Shown: positions 44,540 through 54,327, counted from the stretch's first letter. The stretch is 64,000 nt of DNA from an uncultured Flavobacterium sp. (GCF_951805225.1 NZ_OX638201.1:4650001-4714000), one strand, 5' to 3'. Notes: generated by a model not told the origin, from the letters alone. A program made the numbers and translations.

Positions 44540-44941
44540 TCCATCTAAATCATGAAGAAAATAGCCTACTGTTTTCTTCTTGTTTTTATTGGCAACAATT
44601 ACAACAAATTGATTTTCTTTTTCTGTAGAAAGCAAAATGTGTTCAAAATCTTCCGTTGAATTTCTGTAGATTTTATGTACCAATTTTGATTCTTTAATTT
44701 TGTGAGACAAGACTTTAGCAGATTTTAGCTTACTTATATAAGGCCAGAAATTAAAAATGTTTTGGTCAGAAGCTGTTATTTCAGTCATTTTTCCAATCAT
44801 TGTTGCGTTATATTTTTCTTGGGAAAGTAATTTTGGCCCTTTTTTATTTCGTTGTTTTTTAATTATAAAGTAAACACAAAATAAAGCTGTTACTACAAAA
44901 AGTGCAATAAATGATAAACGAAGGAAGTGATGCATTGTCAT
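44528..44941 (-). CDS. Single-helix membrane protein of unknown function
   Basis: A 137-aa protein with one N-terminal membrane helix (about 8-27, FIALFVVTALFCVYFII), followed by a basic linker and a small mixed alpha/beta domain ending NKNKKKTVGYFLHDLDGLYA. No family is recognised. Its last 12 bases overlap the end of the convergent GT9 gene. Confidence 0.7.
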   Translation of the reverse strand: MTMHHFLRLSFIALFVVTALFCVYFIIKKQRNKKGPKLLSQEKYNATMIGKMTEITASDQNIFNFWPYISKLKSAKVLSHKIKESKLVHKIYRNSTEDFEHILLSTEKENQFVVIVANKNKKKTVGYFLHDLDGLYA

Positions 44942-45086
44942 GATATTTAATATTTAAACGTGTTGACAAATCTGATTTAGCTCTACAAATCTCAAAATAT
45001 GAGATTGCGATTACTGTAATTTCACCTCTAATATAATCAAAATTCAGCAATATTTTAATAAAATTTTGGTTTTATTATAATCTAGG

Positions 45087-45395
45087 CTATAACCAAATTT
45101 TTTCGTCCCGACATCTGCTATAAATATAACTTTTAAGATTCGAAATGGTTTCTTGATAATTAGGGACTTCATATCCAAATCTTTCATGTTCCATTTGTTC
45201 TTTTTCAATAGCATTACAACCTTTTATAACTTCTCTGAGCATATCAAGCATAGCGAGTTCTTTATTGTTGGTTTTCTGAAATTTAAACTCTACAATTTCA
45301 TCTTGAAGTTCTTCACAATATTCTACAAGTCTCTCGACTTCAGGTTCGTCTAAAAGATATTCTTTTGTTTTAAAAATTTCTCGTACAGATCTCAT
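45087..45395 (-). CDS. Small soluble protein of unknown function
   Basis: A 102-aa, mostly helical, acidic protein (RSVREIFKTKEYLLDEPEVE; VEYCEELQDEIVEFKFQ). It starts from ATG at 45395 and has normal codon use. No family is recognised. Confidence 0.68.
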   Translation of the reverse strand: MRSVREIFKTKEYLLDEPEVERLVEYCEELQDEIVEFKFQKTNNKELAMLDMLREVIKGCNAIEKEQMEHERFGYEVPNYQETISNLKSYIYSRCRDEKIWL

Positions 45396-45461
45396 AAAAA
45401 ATAAATTTCAATTTTTAAATTCCAAATTTCAATCTTCCCAAGACCTAATTTGGACTTTTAT

Positions 45462-45490
45462 CTTTGTCAAAGTTTAAAACTTTGACAAAG
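45462..45490. repeat. Dispersed palindrome, copy 2
   Basis: CTTTGTCAAAGTT-taa-AACTTTGACAAAG has 13-nt perfect arms. The central 21 bases are identical to the element at 11277-11299. Confidence 0.75.
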
Positions 45491-45526
45491 ATTGCTACAA
45501 AGGTTAGAATAACAATCAAACAAAAA

Positions 45527-45565
45527 AAATTCCAAATCCCAATTTAAAGTTGGAATTTGGAATTT
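45527..45565 (-). terminator. Terminator of the PaaE-like reductase gene
   Basis: AAATTCCAAATCCCAA pairs with TTGGAATTTGGAATTT (one mismatch). On the minus strand a T-run follows. Confidence 0.75.
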
Positions 45566-45587
45566 AAATATTTTAGAATTTTAACGA

Positions 45588-46640
45588 CTAAACATCATCA
45601 TAATCTACATAAATAGATTCTGATGTTGGGTGCGCCTGACAAGTTAATACTAAACCTGAAGCGATTTCTTTATCTGTTAAAATTGAGTTTTTAGTCATTT
45701 CTGCAGTTCCAGAAGTTACACGAGCAAGACAGCTGCTGCAAATTCCGCCTTGGCAAGAATATGGAGCATCAATTCCTTGTTTCAAAGCTGCATCTAATAT
45801 AGTTTGTTTTTGAGACATTTCGAATGTAACTTCATCATCGTCAACTAAAACAGTAATTTTTGTATGTCCTTCTAGCGAATTATGGATTTGATTTTCTTGT
45901 GTTGAAGATGTAAAAAGCTCAAATTTAATTGCTGATTCTTTTACGTTTTTCTCTTTCAAAACATTAGAAACGGTGTTAATCATTTCTTCCGGACCGCACA
46001 AGAAAAATTTATCAAACTGAAGTTCTTTATGCTTGTTATTCAATACATAATTTACTGCTGATTTCTCGATTCTTCCAAATAATGCATTCTCGGCTTTAGC
46101 CTGACTGAAGACATAATGAACAAATAAACGACCTACATATTGCAATTGTAAATCATGTAATTCCTGATGAAAAATAGTTTCTTCAGGAGTTTTATTTCCG
46201 TAAACTAAAACGAATGAGCTTTTTGGTTCACTTTTTAAAACTGATTTCAAAATAGAAAGAACTGGCGTAATACCACTTCCGGCAACAAAAGCTGCGTAGT
46301 TTTTTTGTCTTTCAGCATCAGGTTCAAAAGTAAATTTTCCTTCTGGATGACCTACTTCAAGAACATCTCCTGCTTTTAATCTTGTGTTTGCAAATTGAGA
46401 AAACAAACCATTTTTAACTGCTTTTACGGCAATTCTTAATTCGCCGCTTTCTGGTGCAGAACAAATAGAATAAGCACGTCTAATTTCTTGATTATCAAGA
46501 GTTAGTTTTAGGTTTATGTATTGTCCGGCTATAAATTTATAGTCTGGTTTTAGTTCTTCCGGAACATTAAAAAGTACAGAAACGGCGTCGGTTGTTTCGC
46601 GTTTTACCTCTTTAATTATGAGTTTTAAAAATGAAGGCAT
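45588..46640 (-). CDS. PaaE-like flavin and 2Fe-2S oxidoreductase
   Basis: A 350-aa electron-transfer protein: a ferredoxin-NADP reductase-type FAD domain (RRAYSICSAPE, about residue 63), the NAD(P) domain (FVAGSGITPVLSIL and FFLCGPEEMI) and a C-terminal plant-type 2Fe-2S domain with CQGGICSSCLARV and a distal Cys (LTCQAH). Relatives feed electrons to oxygenases such as the phenylacetyl-CoA epoxidase; no oxygenase is nearby. The start at 46640 (MPSFLKLIIKEV) is used, because the upstream extension to 46673 carries the promoter. Confidence 0.92.
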   Translation of the reverse strand: MPSFLKLIIKEVKRETTDAVSVLFNVPEELKPDYKFIAGQYINLKLTLDNQEIRRAYSICSAPESGELRIAVKAVKNGLFSQFANTRLKAGDVLEVGHPEGKFTFEPDAERQKNYAAFVAGSGITPVLSILKSVLKSEPKSSFVLVYGNKTPEETIFHQELHDLQLQYVGRLFVHYVFSQAKAENALFGRIEKSAVNYVLNNKHKELQFDKFFLCGPEEMINTVSNVLKEKNVKESAIKFELFTSSTQENQIHNSLEGHTKITVLVDDDEVTFEMSQKQTILDAALKQGIDAPYSCQGGICSSCLARVTSGTAEMTKNSILTDKEIASGLVLTCQAHPTSESIYVDYDDV

Positions 46641-46656
46641 GATTGTATATTTTATG

Positions 46657-46664
46657 CAAAAGTA
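46657..46664 (-). promoter_or_regulatory. -7 promoter element of the reductase gene
   Basis: TACTTTTG on the minus strand (TAnnTTTG), 17 bases before the ATG at 46640. Confidence 0.55.
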
Positions 46665-46727
46665 GCAAACCACTATTAAATGACGGGCACGAAATTATTT
46701 TTTTTAACTTTTTTTGTAACGTTTTCT

Positions 46728-46735
46728 TACATTTG
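46728..46735 (+). promoter_or_regulatory. -7 promoter element of the ABC exporter operon
   Basis: TACATTTG (TAnnTTTG), 33 bases before the ATG at 46769. It is back-to-back with the reductase promoter. Confidence 0.5.
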
Positions 46736-46768
46736 GTCTCTTACTACAAAACTTAAAACCAATTAACC

Positions 46769-48229
46769 ATGATTAAAAAGTTTATTTATCTCGAATGGAA
46801 AGCCTTTACCAGATCGGCATCGTTTGGTAAAAGTGTAGCGATGAAAATAGTAATAGGGTTCTTTATGATTTATTTTTCGCTGCTTTTTATTGCGGGAGGA
46901 GTAGGAGTATTTTATGTACTTAAAAAAATGAATCTCGAACCTTTTGAAACTATTAATAAGTTTATGATTTATTATTTCATGTTCGATTTGATAATTCGAT
47001 TATTATTGCAGGCGATTCCGGTTCTGAATATCAAACCTTTATTGGTTTTGCCGTTTAAGAAGCCAACAATTGTACATTTCTCTTTAGGAAAAACAGCTTT
47101 GTCTTTTTTTAACTGGATACATGCACTTTTTTTCATTCCATTTTCGATTGTGTTAGTTCTGGAAGGTTACAACATTGCAGGAGTGATTTTATGGAACTTG
47201 GCGATTATAGCTTTAATTTATATCAATAATTTTTTGAATATTATTCTAAGTAATATCGATAAATTGTTTGTTGTTTTTCTTGCCGTAGTTGTTTCTTTAG
47301 CAGCAGCGCAATATTATAAATTGTTTGATATTACGACTTTTACAACACCGGTTTTTCTAGGATTTTACAACACAAGCTGGATATTTTTAATTCCTATTTT
47401 GGTATTAGCAGCTTTGTATGCTTTTACATTTAAATACTTCAAAAACAACTTATTCTTAGACGCAGGACTTTCTAAAAAAGAAGATATTGCAACAACTGAA
47501 GACCTTTATTGGTTGAATCAATTTGGAACTTTAGGAACGTTTCTTAAAAATGATATTAAGTTGATTAAGAGAAACAAAAGATCTAAAACGACTATCGTTA
47601 TGAGTGTAGTTTTTTTATTCTACGGATTAATCTTTTTCGGAAATATGCATCAGCCTCCAGTTATGCAAATTTTTGCAGGGATCTTTGTTTCGGGAGGATT
47701 TTTATTTGTCTTTGGGCAGTTTGTACCAAGTTGGGATAGTTCTTATTATCAATTAATGATGACACAAAATATCCCGTATCGCGGTTACATTACTGCAAAA
47801 TGGTGGCTGATTGTTATTGCTACTTTTGTTTCGACAATCCTTGCTTCATTTTATCTTTTTTATGGATGGCAAACCTATTTGATTATTGTTGTTGGTGCGA
47901 TTTATAATATTGGAGTAAATTCTCATTTAGTGCTTTTGGGCGGTGCATTTACAAAAACGCCAATCGATTTAAGTAATGCCGGAGGCGCTTTTGGCGATAA
48001 AAAAGCATTCAATGTAAACTCGATGTTGCTTTCGTTACCAAAGATATTTTTGCCATTAATATTGTATTGGGTAGGACTTCATTTTGGAGATAAAACCATC
48101 GGATTGGTATTAGTTGCAGGAGCTGGAGTTTTAGGTTTTATATTCAAAGACAAAGTTTTTTCTTTGATCGAAAAGAGATATAAAGTCGAAAAATACAGTA
48201 CCATAAGTGCTTACAAACAAAAGAATTAA
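46769..48229 (+). CDS. DUF5687-like ABC transporter membrane subunit
   Basis: A 486-aa polytopic protein with about 10-12 helices. The opening IYLEWKAFTRSASFGKSVAM and overall layout fit DUF5687, a permease-like family paired with an ATPase. The ATPase gene follows after 84 bases. Together they probably form an exporter of unknown substrate. Confidence 0.82.
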   Translation: MIKKFIYLEWKAFTRSASFGKSVAMKIVIGFFMIYFSLLFIAGGVGVFYVLKKMNLEPFETINKFMIYYFMFDLIIRLLLQAIPVLNIKPLLVLPFKKPTIVHFSLGKTALSFFNWIHALFFIPFSIVLVLEGYNIAGVILWNLAIIALIYINNFLNIILSNIDKLFVVFLAVVVSLAAAQYYKLFDITTFTTPVFLGFYNTSWIFLIPILVLAALYAFTFKYFKNNLFLDAGLSKKEDIATTEDLYWLNQFGTLGTFLKNDIKLIKRNKRSKTTIVMSVVFLFYGLIFFGNMHQPPVMQIFAGIFVSGGFLFVFGQFVPSWDSSYYQLMMTQNIPYRGYITAKWWLIVIATFVSTILASFYLFYGWQTYLIIVVGAIYNIGVNSHLVLLGGAFTKTPIDLSNAGGAFGDKKAFNVNSMLLSLPKIFLPLILYWVGLHFGDKTIGLVLVAGAGVLGFIFKDKVFSLIEKRYKVEKYSTISAYKQKN

Positions 48230-48313
48230 TTAGAAAATGTGTCAATTTGATAATTCTATCAGATTGCAAACCAAATTAACGATTAACCAAATCAACAATT
48301 AAACATTTAAAAA

Positions 48314-49009
48314 ATGATACAAGTAAATCAACTTTCAAAACAATATAACGGTACAACAGTTTTAAACATTAATAATCTTGAAATTCCAAAGGGACAAAGT
48401 TTTGGATTGGTAGGAAATAACGGAGCAGGAAAAACGACTTTTTTCAGTTTGTTATTAGATTTGATTCAGCCTTCGACAGGATTTATTAAAAACAATGATA
48501 TTCAAGTAAATACAAACGAAAAATGGAAATCTTTTACAGGATCTTTTTTAGATGAAAGTTTCCTGATTGGATATTTAACTCCTGAGGAATATTTCTATTT
48601 TATTGGAGATTTGCACCATCAAAACAAAGCAGATATTGATGCTTTATTGGCAAAATATGTAGAGTTTTTTAATGGAGAAATCTTGAATAACAAAAAATAC
48701 CTGAGAGATTTATCTAAGGGAAATCAGAAGAAGGTGGGTATAATTGCCACACTTATTGGTAATCCTGAAGTGGTTATTTTAGATGAGCCGTTTGCAAACT
48801 TAGATCCAACAACAGTTAGCCGATTAAAAAAAATCATTAAAGAATTGGCCGAAAATCCAAATGTTACAGTTCTGGTTTCCAGCCATGATTTGCAGCATAC
48901 AGTAGAGGTTTGCGATCGAATTGTAGCACTTAATAAAGGAGAGATTGTAAAAGATATTCAAACTTCAAGAGAAACCTTACAAGAATTAGAATTGTTTTTT
49001 GCAGTATAA
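48314..49009 (+). CDS. ABC transporter ATP-binding protein
   Basis: A 231-aa ATPase: Walker A GNNGAGKTTFF (about 35-45), signature LSKGNQKKVGI, Walker B VVILDEPFANLDP and an H-loop SSHD. It is the energising partner of the DUF5687-like membrane protein just upstream. Confidence 0.93.
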   Translation: MIQVNQLSKQYNGTTVLNINNLEIPKGQSFGLVGNNGAGKTTFFSLLLDLIQPSTGFIKNNDIQVNTNEKWKSFTGSFLDESFLIGYLTPEEYFYFIGDLHHQNKADIDALLAKYVEFFNGEILNNKKYLRDLSKGNQKKVGIIATLIGNPEVVILDEPFANLDPTTVSRLKKIIKELAENPNVTVLVSSHDLQHTVEVCDRIVALNKGEIVKDIQTSRETLQELELFFAV

Positions 49010-49100
49010 GTTTCTAAAGTTTAAAAAAAGAAGTGTATTTTTACAAGTCAATATACTAAAAATCCTTTTTAGAAGTTAATTTGATTTAAACTCTTTTCTA

Positions 49101-51707
49101 TTGAAAAAGAATACTCTTAAATATAGTTTCGTTGTCGTGATAATGCTTTTTTTGATAGCTTGTTCTACCAAAAAGAATACTTTTTTATCTCGAAATTCTC
49201 ATGCTTTAAGTACAAAATATAACATTTTGTATAACGGCGGCATTGGTCTTGAAAAGGGTTTGAAATCTGTTCAAGGTAATAATCAGGATAATTTCTGGAA
49301 GATATTGCCTATTGAAAAAATGCAAATTGACGAGAATTTTTCTGAAGGTGAAAAAGCTAAAAATGCTGATTTTGAAAAGGCTGAAACAAAAGCAACAAAA
49401 GCGATTCAAAAACACTCCATGAATATTGGAGGAAGAGAAAAAAATTATCAGATTGACGAAGCTTATTTAATGCTTGGAAAAGCCAGATATTATGATCAAC
49501 GCTTTATTCCGGCAGTTGAAGCATTCAATTATATATTATATAAATACCCGAATAGCAGTAATATTTATACGGCAAAAATCTGGCGCGAAAAAACCAATAT
49601 GCGTTTAGGAAATGATGCTATTGTGATAAAAAATATCAATCTGTTATTAAAAAAGACAGATCTGGATAAACAAACATTTTCAGATGCTAATGCTTTATTG
49701 TCTGAAGCATTTTTAAATCTGGAAGAAAAAGATAGTGCTATAACGAAACTTAAAATTGCGGAAAAATTCACAAGGATAAATGAAGATAGAGCGAGATACC
49801 GTTTTATTTTAGGCCAGTTGTATCAGGAAGCCGGAAAAAAAGATAGTGCAAATTATTTTTATGATGGCGTAATTGATATGAATCGAAAAGCAGATCGAAA
49901 ATACATGATGCATGCGTATGCAAAAAAAGCAGAAATGTTTGATTATCAAAATGGAAATCAAGGTTTGTTTATTGATACGTATAATAAATTAGTTAGTGAT
50001 CGTGAAAACCGACCTTATTATGATATTCTTTTTTATGAAATGGGTGTCTTTTTCGATAAATATAAAGTGCAGGATACAGCTTTAATATTTTATAACAAAT
50101 CGCTGGGAAGAAAATCTAAAGATCCTTATTTAGTAGCGTCGACCTATAGAAATATAGGAAACATGTATTTTAAAAATGCTGATTATACTATGGCTGCCAA
50201 GTATTATGACAGTACATTAACAAAATTAGACAAGAAAACGAGAGAGTACGCTTTTATCGAAAAAAACAGAAAAAATCTTGATAACGTAATTAAATACGAA
50301 GGAATTGCAAAACGCGATGACAGTATTATAAAAGTTAAAGGTTTATCAGATCCTGATAGAAAAATTTACTTCGAAAGTTATATTGCAGAGCTTAAAAAGA
50401 AAGATGATGCAAAACGTATTTTAGAAGAGAAAGAAAAAGAGAAATTAGCCAATATTGATCGAAATACAAATACTGGTAATTCGCCAACAGCGATTAATCC
50501 AAATTCTACAGGAATGCCTACAGATCCTGGAACACCAACACTTCCGGGCGGAAACGAAACGGCGAGTACATTCTATTTTTATAATCCTACAACGGTTGCT
50601 TACGGAAAACTTCAGTTCAAGAAAATGTGGGGAAATCGAACTTTAGGAGGAAACTGGAGATTAGCCGGATTAAGATCTGCGAATAATGCAGCAATGAACG
50701 ATACAATAAATAGTAAAGATGCAGCAAATGCTCTAAAAGATACTATTGTAATACCGAAATATACAACTGATTTTTACGAAAAGCAGCTTCCGACAACGCA
50801 AGTTGCGATGGATAGTATTAATAAGGAACGTAATTTTTCGTACTATCAATTAGGACTTATTTATAAAGAGAAGTTTAAAGAGTACAATTTAGCAAGCGAC
50901 AAACTCGAACAATTATTGAAAAATAATCCGGAGGAAAAATTGATTTTGCCATCGATGTATAATTTGTATAAAATCTATCAAATTACAAATCCTGCACGAG
51001 CAGAAAGAGTAAAATCTGATATTACTTCAAATTATCCAAACTCTAGATACGCACAAATTTTAAGCAATAGTAATACAGATAATTTAGCATCAGCGGATAA
51101 GGAATATCAAAAATGGTACAAGTTATTTCAGGAAGAACAGTTTGATACCGTTCTGGATAATATAGATAATTTGATTAATCAATATTCCGGTGACGAAATT
51201 GTTTCTAAATATGAATTGCTAAAAGCGAATACTTTAGGGAAAGTAAATGGTCTGGCAGCATACAAAAAAGCATTAGAAGGAGTTGCAGATAATTATCCAA
51301 ATACTGATGAAGGAAAAAATGCGCGCGAAATTCTAGAGAAGCAAATTCCAAGTTTAGAAAAAATGGATTTTACTGCTGTTGATGGTAAAAACTGGAAAAT
51401 TATTTATGCAGTTCCAAAAGGCGATACAAAAACGGTAAAACAAATTGAAGAAGCTATCAAGAAATTTTTATCAGTTGAAAATTTTGAAAGACTTACAACT
51501 TCTTTCGACAAATACAATAAAACAGAAAGTTTTGTAGTTATTCATGGTTTAAAATCTGAAGCTTATGCAAAAGATGTTTCGGAGCTTTTAAGAGATGAAA
51601 AACCATATAAAATTTCGCATCCTGCAATCATTATCTCAAGTGATAATTATACAGTAATTCAAATTAAAAAAAATCTAGAAGCTTATTTAGCGCCTAAAAA
51701 TCCATAA
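49101..51707 (+). CDS. sprE: SprE/PorW-type TPR lipoprotein of the type IX secretion and gliding machinery
   Basis: An 868-aa outer-membrane lipoprotein with a signal ending LIAC (Cys about 21). TPR-like helical repeats (YQIDEAYLMLGKARYYDQRF, FILGQLYQEAGKKDSANYFY, VASTYRNIGNMYFKNADYTM) are followed by a Pro/Thr-rich linker near residue 460 and a second TPR half. The overall sequence and length match F. johnsoniae SprE, which is needed for type IX secretion and gliding. The start is TTG at 49101. The bactofilin gene follows after 2 bases. Confidence 0.92.
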   Translation: MKKNTLKYSFVVVIMLFLIACSTKKNTFLSRNSHALSTKYNILYNGGIGLEKGLKSVQGNNQDNFWKILPIEKMQIDENFSEGEKAKNADFEKAETKATKAIQKHSMNIGGREKNYQIDEAYLMLGKARYYDQRFIPAVEAFNYILYKYPNSSNIYTAKIWREKTNMRLGNDAIVIKNINLLLKKTDLDKQTFSDANALLSEAFLNLEEKDSAITKLKIAEKFTRINEDRARYRFILGQLYQEAGKKDSANYFYDGVIDMNRKADRKYMMHAYAKKAEMFDYQNGNQGLFIDTYNKLVSDRENRPYYDILFYEMGVFFDKYKVQDTALIFYNKSLGRKSKDPYLVASTYRNIGNMYFKNADYTMAAKYYDSTLTKLDKKTREYAFIEKNRKNLDNVIKYEGIAKRDDSIIKVKGLSDPDRKIYFESYIAELKKKDDAKRILEEKEKEKLANIDRNTNTGNSPTAINPNSTGMPTDPGTPTLPGGNETASTFYFYNPTTVAYGKLQFKKMWGNRTLGGNWRLAGLRSANNAAMNDTINSKDAANALKDTIVIPKYTTDFYEKQLPTTQVAMDSINKERNFSYYQLGLIYKEKFKEYNLASDKLEQLLKNNPEEKLILPSMYNLYKIYQITNPARAERVKSDITSNYPNSRYAQILSNSNTDNLASADKEYQKWYKLFQEEQFDTVLDNIDNLINQYSGDEIVSKYELLKANTLGKVNGLAAYKKALEGVADNYPNTDEGKNAREILEKQIPSLEKMDFTAVDGKNWKIIYAVPKGDTKTVKQIEEAIKKFLSVENFERLTTSFDKYNKTESFVVIHGLKSEAYAKDVSELLRDEKPYKISHPAIIISSDNYTVIQIKKNLEAYLAPKNP

Positions 51708-51709
51708 TC

Positions 51710-52123
51710 ATGTTTGATAAAGTCAAAAAAAACGGAACAGAACTTCTTGGAAAAACAAATAGAATCGTAGAAGGAACTTCAATAATTGGTGATATCGTTT
51801 CAAAAGCTGATTTTAGATTAGACGGTGAATTAATTGGAAATTTTACATCGCAAGGCAAGCTGGTTATTGGAGTATCGGGCAGTATCAAAGGAGAAATTGT
51901 TTGTAACAATGCCGATATCGAAGGTGAATTTCAAGGAAAAATAAAAGTTTTAGAAGTCCTTAATATAAAAGCAACGGCTCGAATTCATGGAGAAGTTGCC
52001 GTTGGAAAATTATCTATAGAACCTGGAGCTGATTTTACAGCAACTTGTACAATGTTAACAAATACCACTAAAGAAGTTACATTAAAAGATGGAAAAGGAG
52101 CCCAAGAAGAACTCAAACAATAA
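51710..52123 (+). CDS. Bactofilin
   Basis: A 137-aa polymer-forming cytoskeletal protein: a beta-helix of short repeats (GTSIIGDIVSKADFRLDGEL, GKLVIGVSGSIKGEIVCNNA, FQGKIKVLEVLNIKATARIH) with the RxDGEL-like element. Bactofilins assemble nucleotide-free filaments on the inner membrane. It is placed between sprE and the ATP synthase genes and overlaps atpZ/I by 35 bases. Confidence 0.93.
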   Translation: MFDKVKKNGTELLGKTNRIVEGTSIIGDIVSKADFRLDGELIGNFTSQGKLVIGVSGSIKGEIVCNNADIEGEFQGKIKVLEVLNIKATARIHGEVAVGKLSIEPGADFTATCTMLTNTTKEVTLKDGKGAQEELKQ

Positions 52124-52313
52124 TAAATGGTTAGTATTTATTAATATTCCCATTCAAATGGGAGTAATTATTTTTATATTTTCCTATGCGGGAGTTAAGT
52201 TAGATCAGAAGTATTCAAACGGTGGTTCTTTGTGGACAATTATTTTTTCTTTATTTTCGGTTTTTTTAGCACTTTATAATGTTTTAAGACAAGTAAAAAA
52301 TTTGAATAAATAA
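52089..52313 (+). CDS. AtpZ/AtpI-family protein
   Basis: A 74-aa protein with two membrane helices (INIPIQMGVIIFIFSYAGVK and WTIIFSLFSVFLALYNVL) joined by the KLDQKYSNGGS loop. This family precedes the ATP synthase subunits and helps c-ring assembly or Mg2+ supply. The ATG lies inside the end of the bactofilin gene, and the stop shares one base with the next ATG, so translation is probably coupled. Confidence 0.88.
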   Translation: MEKEPKKNSNNNKWLVFINIPIQMGVIIFIFSYAGVKLDQKYSNGGSLWTIIFSLFSVFLALYNVLRQVKNLNK

Positions 52314-52696
52314 TGAACAAAACGATTGATTTCCTAAAGTATTTTATCCCTTTTTCTGTTGTACTATTTGTTGTACAATATTTTACCATGCAATTTTTAT
52401 CTGATAAATTCACATTCATGTATTCTACATGGAGTATTTATTTATTCAATATTGTTGCTACTTTTTTGGTATACCTATTTTTGATTTTTGTAAATAAAAA
52501 TTTTCCAAATTATACTGGATTCGCTTTTCTTGGCGCCAGTTTTTTTAGAATGATGTTAGCCATCCTTTTTTTAATTCCTTTGATAAAAGCACATGTTAAA
52601 AGTCCAATTGTAGACATAAGTGCATTTTTTATCCCTTATTTTTTATTTTTACTTTTCGAAACATATTTCACAATTCGCTTAATAAACAAAGGTTAA
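52313..52696 (+). CDS. Four-helix membrane protein of the ATP synthase operon
   Basis: A 127-aa protein with four membrane helices (IPFSVVLFVVQYFTMQFL, IYLFNIVATFLVYLFLIF, FLGASFFRMMLAILFLI, FFIPYFLFLLFETYFTI). In position it corresponds to the small uncharacterised membrane proteins (DUF6168-like, from memory) found between atpI and atpB in flavobacteria. A role in Fo assembly is plausible but not shown. Confidence 0.75.
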   Translation: MNKTIDFLKYFIPFSVVLFVVQYFTMQFLSDKFTFMYSTWSIYLFNIVATFLVYLFLIFVNKNFPNYTGFAFLGASFFRMMLAILFLIPLIKAHVKSPIVDISAFFIPYFLFLLFETYFTIRLINKG

Positions 52697-52781
52697 TTGC
52701 TTTATTGACAGTAAGATTGGTTGTAAAAAGCTTAAATATTAAAAATTACACCTATAAATTTTCAATTTTCAATTTTAAATG

Positions 52782-52789
52782 TACCTTTG
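52782..52789 (+). promoter_or_regulatory. Possible internal promoter before atpB
   Basis: TACCTTTG (TAnnTTTG), 41 bases upstream of the atpB ATG, in the 134-base gap after the four-helix protein gene. Confidence 0.45.
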
Positions 52790-52830
52790 CAAAAAATTTT
52801 TGGAACCTAAAATTAGATACAGATTTAATA

Positions 52831-54003
52831 ATGATAATTTCAAATAAACCAGTCCAGTACTTATTAGTTAGCTTATTAGCACTTACTTCGTCGATTAATT
52901 TCGCCTCAACCCCTGTTGATACTGTTTCAGTAAAACATGAAACTGTTGAGTCAACAGAGGCAAGTCATGCGACAAGTGGTCATGGAGAATCTGTTGGTCA
53001 CGAAATAGAAAAAGAATTCAATGCAAGCGAATTGATTAATTCTCACATTGGAGATTCTCACGATTTTCATATTGCTGATTGGGATGGTCATCCTATCTCT
53101 TTTAGCCTTCCAGTTATTTTATGGACAAATAGTGGATTGGAAATTTTCTCATCAGCAAAATTTCACCACGATAATACAGGTGAACATATAGTTGATATTA
53201 ACGGTCAAAAATTAGTTCGTTATAAAGAAATAATTTTTTATGCTGATAAATTTGAAGAAATGACAGCTGACCAAAGAGACAATGGAGCTTTTGCTTTTGA
53301 TGCAAGACCTTTAGATTTTTCTATCACTAAGAATGTTTTTTCTATGTTGATGTCTGCAATCATTTTGTTTTTCTTATTTTTTGCTGTAGCAAGATCATAT
53401 AAGAAAAACCCAAATGCACCAAAAGGATTAGCTGGATTTTTAGAGCCGCTAGTTACTTTTGTTAGAGACGAAATTGCTGTTCCAAATATTGGTACAAAAA
53501 AGGCTGGAAAATATATGCCATACCTTTTAACTATATTTTTCTTTATTTGGATTAACAACCTTATTGGTTTAATTCCATTCTTCCCATTCAGTTCTAACTT
53601 AACAGGTAATATCTACTTTACATTTGTAATGGCTTTTATTACTTTCATCGTTACAACTTTAAGCGGAAACAAATCATACTGGGGACATATTTTCAATACA
53701 CCGGGAGTTCCTGTGTGGTTGGCTCCAATTATGATTCCTGTAGAAATCATCGGAATGTTGACTAAACCATTTGCATTAATGATTCGTTTATTCGCAAACA
53801 TTACTGCTGGTCACATTATCATTTTGAGTTTAGTTTCTTTAATTTTCATTTTCAAAAGTATTGCTGTAGGACCAGTTGCCGGAGCATTCGTATTGTTCAT
53901 GAGTGTTTTAGAAATGTTAGTTGCTGCTTTGCAAGCGTATGTATTTACTTTGCTTTCAGCATTATTTATTGGTCAGGCTGTTGAAGAGCACGATCATCAT
54001 TAA
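52831..54003 (+). CDS. atpB: ATP synthase Fo subunit a
   Basis: A 390-aa subunit with a long N-terminal part: a signal-like segment (YLLVSLLALTSSINFA), then a His-rich periplasmic region (HATSGHGESVGHE), as is usual in Bacteroidota. The core helices contain MIRLFANITAGHI with the essential Arg at 319 and the C-terminal LQAYVFTLLSALFIGQAVEE. It forms the proton half-channels. The start at 52831 is chosen because the promoter lies inside the longer frame from 52705. Confidence 0.95.
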   Translation: MIISNKPVQYLLVSLLALTSSINFASTPVDTVSVKHETVESTEASHATSGHGESVGHEIEKEFNASELINSHIGDSHDFHIADWDGHPISFSLPVILWTNSGLEIFSSAKFHHDNTGEHIVDINGQKLVRYKEIIFYADKFEEMTADQRDNGAFAFDARPLDFSITKNVFSMLMSAIILFFLFFAVARSYKKNPNAPKGLAGFLEPLVTFVRDEIAVPNIGTKKAGKYMPYLLTIFFFIWINNLIGLIPFFPFSSNLTGNIYFTFVMAFITFIVTTLSGNKSYWGHIFNTPGVPVWLAPIMIPVEIIGMLTKPFALMIRLFANITAGHIIILSLVSLIFIFKSIAVGPVAGAFVLFMSVLEMLVAALQAYVFTLLSALFIGQAVEEHDHH

Positions 54004-54025
54004 TTAGAGTTTTATTAATTATTAA

Positions 54026-54244
<219 letters not shown>

Positions 54245-54254
54245 TTTACATTTA

Positions 54255-54291
54255 AAACTTCCTGTAGCGGTTGGCTTCAGGAAGTTTTTTT
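54255..54291 (+). terminator. Terminator-like hairpin between atpE and atpF
   Basis: AAACTTCCTG (54255-54264) pairs with CAGGAAGTTT (54278-54287) around a 13-base loop, followed by TTTT. It stands inside the operon, so it probably causes partial termination or protects the atpE 3' end. Confidence 0.75.
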
Positions 54292-54327
54292 AAAAAACTA
54301 CAAAACAATTTTTAAATATATACTGTT

